From positions 1 through 64,000 of the forward strand of contig CADBJU010000005.1 of NCBI GenBank assembly GCA_902795045.1: a stretch of DNA of 64,000 bases, read 5' to 3'. The DNA is from Oscillospiraceae bacterium. GTDB taxonomy: Bacteria; Bacillota; Clostridia; Oscillospirales; Oscillospiraceae. Below are positions 14,864-22,498 of the stretch, piece after piece. The notes beneath the pieces were generated by a model, which saw only the letters and a list, made by a program, of their open reading frames with translations, did no database searches and was not told the DNA's origin. Position 1 is the first letter of the stretch. Every line of letters begins with the position of its first letter. The translations under genes were made by a program, and so were the position numbers.

Positions 14864-15751
14864 ATGGCGCGCGCCACGGAATTTGAGCAGTTTATTGCCG
14901 ACGAGATCGAAAAGGAGCGGGGAACCATGGTCCCGGTCAAGGCTTCGCTGGCGGAAAGGATGTTCGTAAAAAAGGCGCGCTGGCAGCAGCTTCACCCGAA
15001 CCCTGATGACGAGTTCTGCTTTCCCTCGATCGGCCCCAACTATACCATCCTCTCGGACTACGCCGACAAGTTTGTCCGCCACCGCGAGGCAGACGCGAAG
15101 ATCTGGAAGGATCCCCTCATCGTACAGAAGGTCTATCCCGAGGGCTACATGATCTTAAACGGCCATCACCGCTGGGGCGCGGCAATAAAGGTCAACTATA
15201 ACCCGCTCCCCATCTCCATCGTCAATCTCACACAGGAGACGGACATTGAGCAGATGATCCGCAAGTCCCAGCACAATAAGCGCGTGACCCTGGATCTGGA
15301 CGAGGTCGTCTTCTGCGGGGAGGATGAGCCTGCGGAGAAGGGGCTGTCCTTCCCGTTCAGCCGCTGGTACCGGGAGCGCATCCGCTGCGGGGTCCCGGCC
15401 CTGCTGCATTATCTGAGCAAGCAGGACTACGACATCTGGGTCTATACCGCAAAATACTATTCCTTTGAATACATCCGCAGTTATTTCCGGCACTACTCCG
15501 TGCGGCTCGACGGGATCATCACCGGCAGCGCGCGCAAGGGCTGGATGAGCGAGGAGACAAAAAAGCGCATGGAGGAGCTGATGCGCAATCAGTACAAGGA
15601 GACGCTCCACATCGACAGCGCTTCGGTCGTGCGGACCGGGCAGATCGGCAAGCGCTACGAGGTACACAGTTTTGAGGCTCCCGCCGCCGAATGGGCACAG
15701 ACGGTGATGAAGATCGTGGAGGGCATCGCAAAGGAGAGGGAGCAGTCATGA
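14864..15751 (+). CDS. ParB/sulfiredoxin-like domain fused to a HAD-like domain
   Basis: 295 residues from the ATG at 14864, with CGGAGGG eight bases upstream. Residues 85-125 contain DPLIVQKVYPEGYMILNGHHRWGAA, a ParB-like box with HHRW in place of GHRR. Residues 140-225 form a HAD-type domain: motif I LDLDEV (D144, D146) and motif II VYTAKYYS. The final acid motif is weak (HIDSAS, one Asp). It may be a nucleotide-using regulator or a kinase/phosphatase. The next gene is a paralogue of the HAD half and overlaps by ATGA. I know of no studied example of this fusion. Confidence 0.75.
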   Translation: MARATEFEQFIADEIEKERGTMVPVKASLAERMFVKKARWQQLHPNPDDEFCFPSIGPNYTILSDYADKFVRHREADAKIWKDPLIVQKVYPEGYMILNGHHRWGAAIKVNYNPLPISIVNLTQETDIEQMIRKSQHNKRVTLDLDEVVFCGEDEPAEKGLSFPFSRWYRERIRCGVPALLHYLSKQDYDIWVYTAKYYSFEYIRSYFRHYSVRLDGIITGSARKGWMSEETKKRMEELMRNQYKETLHIDSASVVRTGQIGKRYEVHSFEAPAAEWAQTVMKIVEGIAKEREQS

Positions 15752-16230
15752 GAGTTTCCTTCGATCTCGACGAGGTCCTGTTTGTCTCGCCGCTGACGCA
15801 CAAGACCGAGCCGCCGCTGCCCTTTCCGTTCAACAAATTTTTCAAAGAGCGGCTCAGGCTCGGCACGCCGGAGCTTATCCGCACGCTGCAGAAGATGGAC
15901 TATGAGGTCTGGGTCTATACCTCGTCCTTCCGCTCGGAGCGATATATCCGGCGTCTGTTTCGCTGCTACGGCGTGAGATTCGACGGCATCGTCAACGGCG
16001 AGCGGCATCTGCGCGAGGTACAGCGCGACCGTAAGGAGACCCTGCCGCAAAAGGTCCCCAGCCACTACCGCATCTCCCTGCATGTCGACGATGAGGCTGT
16101 GATCGTCACCTCGGGCAGACAGATGGGCTTCAATGTCTACCAGCTCGATGCGGATGACGACAGCTGGAAGGAAAAGGTGATCGCCCGCGCCGACGAGATC
16201 CGCCGGCGAGAGGAACAATTGAACCAATAG
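15748..16230 (+). CDS. HAD-like protein, paralogue of the upstream HAD domain
   Basis: 160 residues. Motif I VSFDLDEV (D6, D8), motif II VYTSSF and motif IV LHVDDEAVI make a complete HAD set, unlike the upstream copy. It aligns along its length with residues 140-280 of the preceding protein: FPFNKFFKERLRLGTPELI against FPFSRWYRERIRCGVPALL, then GVRFDGIVNG against SVRLDGIITG. The pair therefore arose by duplication. The ATGA overlap indicates coupled translation and a shared function. Confidence 0.8.
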   Translation: MRVSFDLDEVLFVSPLTHKTEPPLPFPFNKFFKERLRLGTPELIRTLQKMDYEVWVYTSSFRSERYIRRLFRCYGVRFDGIVNGERHLREVQRDRKETLPQKVPSHYRISLHVDDEAVIVTSGRQMGFNVYQLDADDDSWKEKVIARADEIRRREEQLNQ

Positions 16231-16237
16231 TGAAAGG

Positions 16238-16276
16238 CCGCCGCTGTCCGGATTTGGACAGCGGCGGTGTCTCTTT
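16238..16276 (+). terminator. Rho-independent terminator
   Basis: A perfect 12-bp stem CCGCCGCTGTCC/GGACAGCGGCGG (16238-16249 with 16256-16267), a six-base loop, then TGTCTCTTTT. It separates the HAD operon from the converging liv operon. Confidence 0.85.
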
Positions 16277-16287
16277 TCATGATGGGT

Positions 16288-16998
16288 TTATTCGCCGAGG
16301 TAGGCAGCGCTGAGGGTATCGTCAGCCAGCAGCTCTTTGCCGGTGCCGTAACGCACCACAAGGCCGGTCTGCATGATGTAGGCGTGGTCGGAGATCTGCA
16401 GAGCTTTGTTCGCGTTCTGCTCAATAAGCAGAATGGAAATGCCCTCCTTGTTGAGCTCCTTGATCGCCTCGAACATCTGCGTCACAATCACGGGTGCAAG
16501 GCCGAGGGACGGCTCGTCAAACATCATGAGCTTGGGCTTTGCCATGATGCCGCGGGCGATAGCCAGCATCTGTTGCTCGCCGCCGGAGAGGAGGCCGCCG
16601 TACTGCTTCTCGCGTTCCTTGAGTCGAGGGAACAGGGCGTAGACGCGTTCAAAGTCCTTCTTAATACCGTCGGTGTCCTTACGGTTTCCCGCACCGACGC
16701 GGAGGTTCTCCTCCACCGTGAGCTTGGCAAAAATCTGCCGCGCTTCCGGAACCTGAACAAGGCCGGCCTCCACGATCTCATAGGGCTTGTTGGAGATGGG
16801 CTTGCCGTCGAACTCAATGTTGCCCTCAACGCGCTTCATGACCGCCGAGATGCACTTCAAGAGAGTGGACTTGCCAGCGCCGTTTGCGCCGAGCACGGAG
16901 ACGATCTCCCCCTCCTCCACCTGCAATGACACGCCGCGCAGAGCATGGATGCCGCCGTAGGCCGCTTTCAGGTTTTCAACTTTCAACAGTACAGCCAT
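16288..16998 (-). CDS. livF: Branched-chain amino acid ABC transporter ATPase LivF
   Basis: 236 residues, the standard LivF size. Walker A GANGAGKST, signature LLSGGEQQM, Walker B KLMMFDEPSLGLAP. It starts with an ATG that overlaps the livG stop (TAATG). It is the last gene of livK-livH-livM-livG-livF and powers the importer with LivG. Family members move Leu, Ile and Val, but also other amino acids, so the substrate is not settled. Confidence 0.95.
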   Translation of the reverse strand: MAVLLKVENLKAAYGGIHALRGVSLQVEEGEIVSVLGANGAGKSTLLKCISAVMKRVEGNIEFDGKPISNKPYEIVEAGLVQVPEARQIFAKLTVEENLRVGAGNRKDTDGIKKDFERVYALFPRLKEREKQYGGLLSGGEQQMLAIARGIMAKPKLMMFDEPSLGLAPVIVTQMFEAIKELNKEGISILLIEQNANKALQISDHAYIMQTGLVVRYGTGKELLADDTLSAAYLGE

Positions 16999-17846
16999 TA
17001 TTCAGTCCCTCCCAGATAGGCGCGGATGACCTCCGGATTGCTCTTGACCTCGGCGGGCGTGCCGACAGCCAGGGTCTTGCCGAAGTTGAGAACCGTGCAG
17101 TAGTCACAGAGGTTGGAGACGACATCCATGTGGTGCTCGATCATGAGGATGGTGATCTTGAATCGGCTGCGGATCTCCTGAACAAAGTCAACCAGTTCCA
17201 TGGACTCGTCCGCGTTCATGCCGGCGGCAGGCTCGTCGAGAAGCAGGAGCTTCGGTTCCAGCGCCATGGCGCGGGCGATCTCCAGCTTGCGCTGATGCCC
17301 GTAGGGCAGGGAGCTTGCCCGCTCGTTTGCCTTGTCCTGCAGGCCCACGATCTCCAGGAGATGCATGGCCTTGTCCTGCAGGTGCTGCTCACGGCGCTTG
17401 TAGTTCTTGTTGTGGAAGATGGCCTCGGCTAGATTGTAGGTCGCGTCATTGCCGCTGGCGATGATGACATTATCCATGACCGAGAGGTTGGAGAACAGGC
17501 GGATGTTCTGGAAGGTGCGCCCGATGCCGAGCTGAGCCACTCTATGGGGCGAGGAGCCGGTGATATCATAGCCGCGGAAGAGGATCTTGCCCGCGTCCGG
17601 GGCGTAGATGCCGGTGATGTTGTTGAAGATGGTGGTCTTGCCGGCGCCGTTCGGTCCGATGAGGCCGTGGATCTGGCCCTGTTCGATCTTGACGGAGAAG
17701 TTGTCGATGGCATGCACGCCGCCGAAGTGCTTCTCCACATTCTGCATCTCGAGTACCGGATCGCGGTTTTCCATGACAGAAATCCTGTATCCGAGCATCG
17801 TGACCCTGTCTTCGAGTTCGGCTACTCTTTTTTCAAGATCTTCCAT
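16998..17846 (-). CDS. livG: Branched-chain amino acid ABC transporter ATPase LivG with coiled-coil N-terminus
   Basis: 282 residues. The ATPase begins near residue 33 (VLEMQNVEKHFGG) with Walker A GPNGAGKTT and Walker B LLLLDEPAAGMN, and ends with the LivG-typical VIRAYLGG. The first 30 residues (EDLEKRVAELEDRVTMLGYR) form a heptad-like coiled coil absent from ordinary LivG. The TAATG overlap with the livM stop supports this longer start over the internal ATG at residue 26. Confidence 0.93.
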   Translation of the reverse strand: MEDLEKRVAELEDRVTMLGYRISVMENRDPVLEMQNVEKHFGGVHAIDNFSVKIEQGQIHGLIGPNGAGKTTIFNNITGIYAPDAGKILFRGYDITGSSPHRVAQLGIGRTFQNIRLFSNLSVMDNVIIASGNDATYNLAEAIFHNKNYKRREQHLQDKAMHLLEIVGLQDKANERASSLPYGHQRKLEIARAMALEPKLLLLDEPAAGMNADESMELVDFVQEIRSRFKITILMIEHHMDVVSNLCDYCTVLNFGKTLAVGTPAEVKSNPEVIRAYLGGTE

Positions 17847-18784
17847 TACGCTTCCTCCTTTCCGGCCTTTGCGCTGCCGCCAAAGAGCTTCTTGAACCAG
17901 GCGATCGTGCGCTTGAGCGAAAATTCCTTATAGCCGTAGAGGCCGTTGGGACGGAACATGATGATCAGCACGACGGCGAAGCCGTAGATCAGCATACGGT
18001 AGTTGGACAAGGAACGGAACACCTCCGGCAGGAGGGTGACGAGCATGGCGCCGAGCACCGAGCCGGTGAGTGAACCGAGGCCGCCGATAACGGTGGTGGT
18101 GATAAGCTCGATGGACTTATTCAGCGCAAAGTTCGTGGGCACGATGTACATCATGTAGCCCGCGTAGAGTGCGCCCGCCCAGCCCGCGTAGACCGCCGAG
18201 AAGGTGAAGCTCAGCCTCTTGTAGCGGAAAGCATTGATGCCGACCGCCTCGGCCGCCAGCTCATTTTCACGGATGGAGGTGAGGTTTCGCCCGAATTTGG
18301 AGTGTATAAAGCGCCAAGCGACGAAAAACGCGAGGATGGCGCAGATCACGGCGAAGACCATGCTGGAATAGTTGGGGATACCGGGGAAGCCCGCCGAGCC
18401 GCCGGTGAGCTTTTTAAAATAGTTGAACAGTACGCGCACGCATTCGCCGAAGCCCAGGCAGGTGATCAGGAAGTAGTCGCCCTTGAGCTTGAGGGTCAGA
18501 GAGCCCAGCAGGAAGGCGATGAAGCCCGCGAAGGCCGCGCCGATGACCATGGCGATGAGGAAGTTGACGTTATGGCGCACGATCAGAATAGCGGCGGTAT
18601 AAGCGCCGATGGCCATGAAGCCCGCGTTGCCGAAGGAGAAGAGGCGGGTAAAGCCGGTCAGCACCGCCATGCCGAGGATGGCGATGATGTTGATGCACAA
18701 AAGCACCACGACACCCTGTATGTAGGAATTGATATGCAGGAAGGAGCAGATGCCGGTGTTGATGTTGTTGAAAAATTCAATCAT
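17846..18784 (-). CDS. livM: Branched-chain amino acid ABC transporter permease LivM
   Basis: 312 residues with about eight to nine hydrophobic segments. The EAA-like cytoplasmic region is ENELAAEAVGINAFRYKRLSF, typical of LivM. It pairs with LivH to form the membrane pore. The gene lies 14 bases after livH and overlaps livG at its stop. Confidence 0.95.
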   Translation of the reverse strand: MIEFFNNINTGICSFLHINSYIQGVVVLLCINIIAILGMAVLTGFTRLFSFGNAGFMAIGAYTAAILIVRHNVNFLIAMVIGAAFAGFIAFLLGSLTLKLKGDYFLITCLGFGECVRVLFNYFKKLTGGSAGFPGIPNYSSMVFAVICAILAFFVAWRFIHSKFGRNLTSIRENELAAEAVGINAFRYKRLSFTFSAVYAGWAGALYAGYMMYIVPTNFALNKSIELITTTVIGGLGSLTGSVLGAMLVTLLPEVFRSLSNYRMLIYGFAVVLIIMFRPNGLYGYKEFSLKRTIAWFKKLFGGSAKAGKEEA

Positions 18785-18798
18785 ACAGCCGCACCCCC

Positions 18799-19671
18799 TT
18801 ATGCCTTATCCTGGACATCCACGCCGAACAGGCCGCTGGGCTTGACGAGCAGCAGCACAATCAGCAGAGCGAAGGAGAAGAAGTCGCGCAGGCTGGAGCT
18901 GACATAGCCGGAGACGAAGGTCTCCAGGACTCCCAACAGCAGGGAGCCGACAATGGCGCCGGGCACGCTGCCGAGGCCGCCGACCACGGAGGCTACGAAT
19001 GCCTTCAGGCCGATGTTGCCCATGGTGGGGAAGACATTGTACTTCATGCCGTAGAGGATGCCGGCGACGCCCGCGAGGGAGCCGGCCAGCAGGAACACGG
19101 AGGCAATCGAGCGGTCGACGCGCACGCCGAGCACGCGGGCCGCGTAGGCGTTGCAGGCGATAGCGCGCACGTTCAGGCCGAATTTTGTCTTGTTGATGAG
19201 GTACATGAGGAAGACAAGGATCACCGCCGTGAGCACCAGGCTGATCAGGTCCAGAACGCCGAGATAAGCGCCCGCGATCTCAATGGTGTTGACGGGGAGC
19301 TTGAACTTGAAGGAGCGGTACTGGCCGGTGAAGACCAGGTTTGCGACCTGCTGGAAGATCGTGGACATGCCCATGGCGCCGATCATCAGGAACATGTTCG
19401 GTGCGCCGGTGCTGCGGATATGCCGGTAGACCACCTTTTCACAGAAAAAGCTGATCAGTGCCGCGCCGCACACGCCGAGAACAGCCGCGATCAGGAACGG
19501 TACGCCCACCATGTTTGCAAACACGATCGCCACATAGGCGCCGAGCATGGCAAATTCGCCGTGGGCCCAGTTGGAGAAGTCCAGCAAGCTGTAGATCAGG
19601 GAATACCCGGTGGCGAGCAGCGCGTAGATGCCGCCGATGGAGATTCCCGTAATAAGCTGTTGCAAGAACAT
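18799..19671 (-). CDS. livH: Branched-chain amino acid ABC transporter permease LivH
   Basis: 290 residues, strongly hydrophobic, beginning LQQLITGISIGGIYALLATGYSLIYSLL, the usual LivH start. The coupling region CNAYAARVLGVRVDRSIASVFLLAG is present. It is separated from livK by about 100 bases containing a stable hairpin that may lower expression of livHMGF relative to the binding protein. Confidence 0.95.
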   Translation of the reverse strand: MFLQQLITGISIGGIYALLATGYSLIYSLLDFSNWAHGEFAMLGAYVAIVFANMVGVPFLIAAVLGVCGAALISFFCEKVVYRHIRSTGAPNMFLMIGAMGMSTIFQQVANLVFTGQYRSFKFKLPVNTIEIAGAYLGVLDLISLVLTAVILVFLMYLINKTKFGLNVRAIACNAYAARVLGVRVDRSIASVFLLAGSLAGVAGILYGMKYNVFPTMGNIGLKAFVASVVGGLGSVPGAIVGSLLLGVLETFVSGYVSSSLRDFFSFALLIVLLLVKPSGLFGVDVQDKA

Positions 19672-19705
19672 AATACGATCTCCTATTTATCCTTTCATCT
19701 AATCT

Positions 19706-19736
19706 CAGAGGGGGAGGAGCAAGTCCTCCCCCTCTG
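19706..19736 (-). other. Intercistronic hairpin between livK and livH
   Basis: A perfect 13-bp stem (19706-19718 with 19724-19736) and a 5-base loop, without a T tract. Such structures stabilise the upstream binding-protein message and attenuate the rest. Confidence 0.6.
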
Positions 19737-19773
19737 TATGGGAATTGCGCAATGTTATGCTTTCAGCAGCACA

Positions 19774-20952
19774 TCAGTCGGTAACAGCCTCGACAGTCTT
19801 GACGGGAACCTTCACGTGGGTGCCGTCAGCATTGGTCTGGAACTCGAAGACTTCGCAGGCCATGACGGGGTTGTGGGTCTCGGCGTTCATGACGAGCTGG
19901 CCGATCAGGCCGTTGTAGACGTCGGTGGCCTCAAGGGCGTCACGGATCGCGGTGGGATCGGCAGAGCCGGCACGCTCAATAGCGTCGGCGATCCAGTACA
20001 CGCCGTCACGGCCGAACAGGCACTCGGTCTCGAGGGTGCCGCCGTACTTGGCAACGATCTTCTCGCCGAACTCGCGGGCCTCGGGCATGGCAAAGCCGAT
20101 ACGGCTGACGAACTGGCATCCGTCGAGCGCGCCCTGGGCTTCCTCAGCAAGCTGGTCGGAGTCCCAGCCGTCGTGGCCGAGGAGCATGCACTTGATGTCC
20201 ATCTCGCGGGCCTGCTTGGCAAAGGTGGCGTTCATGGCGTAGTCATTCATGACAACGAAGATGACCTCGGGATCGGCTCTCTTGATCTTGGCAAGCTGAG
20301 CGCGGAACTCACGGTCGCCGGCCTGGCACTGTTCCTTGGCGACGAGCTCACCGCCGTTGGCAAGGAAGGCGTCCTCGATAAACTGGCCGACAGCCTCGGA
20401 GTTGGTGTCGCCGTTGATGGTGAACAGAGCACCCTTGGTGAAGCCGAGATCTTTGGTAGCGTAGGTGCCGACAACGGTGCCGATGTAGGCATCCAGGAAG
20501 CACATACGGAAGGAGTAGGGATGCAGCTTGCCCTGCTCGTCGATGGTGACGAGCTCATTGGAGGCGGCGGTGCCGATGATGGGAACCTTCAGCTCGTCGG
20601 CAACGGAGGCCATCGGGATATTGCAGGAAGAGAAGTTGGTGCCGATCTCGGCGACGATGCCGTTGTCGGTGATCAGCTTGCGCAGAGCGTTGACGGAGTC
20701 AGCGGAGTCGCCCTTGCCGTCCATGGGGACGAGCTCGAGCTTCTTGCCGCCCAGCACGCCGCCGGCGGCGTTGATCTCTTCGATCGCTTCCATCGCGCCG
20801 AACTTGCCGGCGTTGCCCCACAGGGCCGTGCCCTGGGAGAGGTCACCGATGTAGCCGATCTTGATGGTGTCTTCTTCGGCATAGGCCATGCCGCTGACAG
20901 CCAGGGCAAAGATCATTACGAGTGCAAGAGTCAAACATAACGCTTTTTTCAT
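19774..20952 (-). CDS. livK: Branched-chain amino acid ABC transporter substrate-binding protein
   Basis: 392 residues with a Sec signal peptide (MKKALCLTLALVMIFALAV, cleavage near AYA-EE) and no lipobox cysteine. A cluster B / type I periplasmic binding fold follows: IKIGYIGDLSQGTALWG, INAAGGVLGGKKLELV, LLGHDGWDSDQLAE. It captures the amino acid for LivHMGF. It is the first gene of the operon, with GAGGAGG before the ATG and a promoter at 21010-21037. Confidence 0.93.
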   Translation of the reverse strand: MKKALCLTLALVMIFALAVSGMAYAEEDTIKIGYIGDLSQGTALWGNAGKFGAMEAIEEINAAGGVLGGKKLELVPMDGKGDSADSVNALRKLITDNGIVAEIGTNFSSCNIPMASVADELKVPIIGTAASNELVTIDEQGKLHPYSFRMCFLDAYIGTVVGTYATKDLGFTKGALFTINGDTNSEAVGQFIEDAFLANGGELVAKEQCQAGDREFRAQLAKIKRADPEVIFVVMNDYAMNATFAKQAREMDIKCMLLGHDGWDSDQLAEEAQGALDGCQFVSRIGFAMPEAREFGEKIVAKYGGTLETECLFGRDGVYWIADAIERAGSADPTAIRDALEATDVYNGLIGQLVMNAETHNPVMACEVFEFQTNADGTHVKVPVKTVEAVTD

Positions 20953-21009
20953 GATTTTTCCTCCTCTTTAGTAAATTGTTGTCCGAGCATTATTCATGCT
21001 TATGGCTTT

Positions 21010-21037
21010 AGTTTATCAAAATAAATCGAGATGTCAA
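21010..21037 (-). promoter_or_regulatory. Promoter of the liv operon
   Basis: TTGACA (21037-21032), a 16-base spacer and TAAACT (21015-21010), about 58 bases before livK. Confidence 0.65.
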
Positions 21038-21396
21038 GACCGTTTTTGTTGATTTTTTCCCGTTTTATTTCGGTTCGTTTCTGTTCATTTTGTCCTTATG
21101 CTTCACTTTTTTATTCCTTTTTCGCTTCTTCTTTTGTTGATTTATAACAATTTTTGTTTTTAATCTCTGTAGTTTCCCGCGAGCTGAATCGAATTATTTT
21201 GTGTATTTTGCTCAAAAGAAGCTTTGCTTTTTGTGGGATTCTGCTGAAATTGCGGTATTTCCCATAATCTTCTTTGTTTTTTGTTGGGTTCTGTATATAA
21301 TTGGATTGATTCCACAGGCACACATTGCAACAGCTTTGTATGCGTTGTATTTTTCATAATATGAATATGTTTTCTTGCATATTTCCTCACTGTGAA
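21038..21396. other. AT-rich intergenic region with no recognisable gene
   Basis: This stretch is much richer in A and T than its surroundings. Short minus-strand ORFs of 65-76 codons overlap one another, have no convincing ribosome binding site, and encode Asn/Lys-rich sequence of no family I know. I see no RNA gene. It may hold upstream regulatory sites for liv. Confidence 0.5.
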
Positions 21397-21397
21397 T

Positions 21398-21431
21398 AAA
21401 AAAAGACATGAAAGCCTGCGGCCTTCATGTC
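21398..21431 (-). terminator. Terminator of the DeoR-family regulator gene
   Basis: Twelve-base arms (21405-21416 and 21420-21431) pair with one G-T wobble around a 3-base loop, followed on the minus strand by seven T (21404-21398). Confidence 0.85.
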
Positions 21432-21450
21432 CTGTGATTATCGTTTTCCG

Positions 21451-22224
21451 TCACTCCTGGCAATAGCGCACTTCGATCTTCCGCTCGGCGGCATAGGCCT
21501 CGAAGTCCGCGGGCAGGTGCTGGTCGGTGATGATGAGGTCGATCTGCTCCAGCCCCTCAAAGAGGATGTTGGCATTGCCCTCGAGCTTGGTGTGGTCCAC
21601 GACCAGTACCTTCTTCTGGGCATTGTGCAGCATCTGCTTGCGCACGTTTGCCTCGCTGATGTGGTTGTCGGAAAGGCCGAACTCCACGTTCACCTTCGGG
21701 CAGCTGACAAAAGCGCAGTCGGCATAGTAGCGGCGCAGCGCCTCCACCGTGTTCGGATCGGCAAAGGACAGGGTGCGCCTGCGGAAGGTGCCGCCGACAC
21801 AGACGAGGTTTATGCCGGTATTGGCCCCGCTGAAAAGATTGCAGACAGCAAGGGAGTTTGTCACCAGCGTGATGTTCAGCTCCCGGGTCAGGATCGCCTC
21901 GGCAATGGCAAGACAGGTCGTACTGGCGTCAAGCATGACCACATCGTTTTCCCGGATCTCGCGGACGGCGGCCTCGGCCAGCTTCTCCTTGGTATGCTGG
22001 AGGTAGGACTTGCGCAGCTCCATGGGATAGCCCTTGTCATATTTTTCTACAAGATACGCGCCGCCGTGGGTGCGCACCAGCTTCCCGGCCTTCTCCATCT
22101 CCTTGAGATCGCGGCGCACCGTCTCCTCGCTGCACTGGAGCATTTCGCTCATGTCCGGAACAAGGACAAAGCCCGCCTTGCGGATCTCCTGGTCGATCAG
22201 GTTATGGCGTTCTATTTTTAACAT
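21451..22224 (-). CDS. DeoR/GlpR-family transcriptional repressor
   Basis: 257 residues. The N-terminal DeoR winged helix carries SEMLQCSEETVRRDLKEMEKAGKLVRTHGGAYL. The C-terminal sugar-phosphate sensor domain has DVVMLDASTTCLAIAEAI and VTNSLAVCNLF. Family members bind phosphosugars. It diverges from the mtnK operon, so a methylthioribose- or deoxysugar-phosphate is the likely inducer. I start at the ATG at 22224 rather than the adjoining GTG. Candidate operators are the direct repeats at 22336-22379. Confidence 0.88.
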   Translation of the reverse strand: MLKIERHNLIDQEIRKAGFVLVPDMSEMLQCSEETVRRDLKEMEKAGKLVRTHGGAYLVEKYDKGYPMELRKSYLQHTKEKLAEAAVREIRENDVVMLDASTTCLAIAEAILTRELNITLVTNSLAVCNLFSGANTGINLVCVGGTFRRRTLSFADPNTVEALRRYYADCAFVSCPKVNVEFGLSDNHISEANVRKQMLHNAQKKVLVVDHTKLEGNANILFEGLEQIDLIITDQHLPADFEAYAAERKIEVRYCQE

Positions 22225-22277
22225 CACAATTCACCCCGTCGCAAGACTGCACCTCAGCGTTTCCGTACCGGTTGATT

Positions 22278-22306
22278 ATAATAACTCATTAGATGCAAAA
22301 CGTCAA
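22278..22306 (-). promoter_or_regulatory. Promoter of the DeoR-family regulator
   Basis: TTGACG (22306-22301), a 17-base spacer and TATTAT (22283-22278), about 55 bases before the regulator start. Confidence 0.65.
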
Positions 22307-22335
22307 TTGATTCCGCAATACTTTTTATTTTTTGA

Positions 22336-22379
22336 ACTTTTGACTGTTTTTCTTTTTGCGTGTTGACTTTTGACCGTTT
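22336..22379 (+). promoter_or_regulatory. Direct repeats, candidate operator of the salvage operon
   Basis: ACTTTTGACTGTTT (22336-22349) and ACTTTTGACCGTTT (22366-22379) differ at one base and start 30 bases apart, three helical turns. The second copy overlaps the -35 box of the mtnK promoter. DeoR-type repressors often use such spaced direct repeats. Confidence 0.55.
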
Positions 22380-22391
22380 CGGGTGTATGTT
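22363..22391 (+). promoter_or_regulatory. Promoter of the methylthioribose salvage operon
   Basis: TTGACT (22363-22368), a 17-base spacer and TATGTT (22386-22391), about 108 bases before mtnK. Confidence 0.6.
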
Positions 22392-22498
22392 CTGCTTATG
22401 GAGCTGTTAATTATTCTGCGTTTCTGTTGATTTTTGTTTATCCAGTCTTTGGAAATCTCCGTTTCAGCACGATTACATATACGATTGGAGGCAAGTCC

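Noticed and set aside
19420..20940. A 506-codon plus-strand ORF
   Set aside because: Antisense to livH and livK, which have clear motifs and an ordered operon.
21111..21409. Short minus-strand ORFs in the AT-rich gap before livK
   Set aside because: They overlap each other, have no good ribosome binding site and consist of AT-rich codon noise.
22228..22498. A SAM riboswitch before mtnK
   Set aside because: The conserved core of SAM-I (S-box) elements is absent; promoter boxes and direct repeats explain the region.
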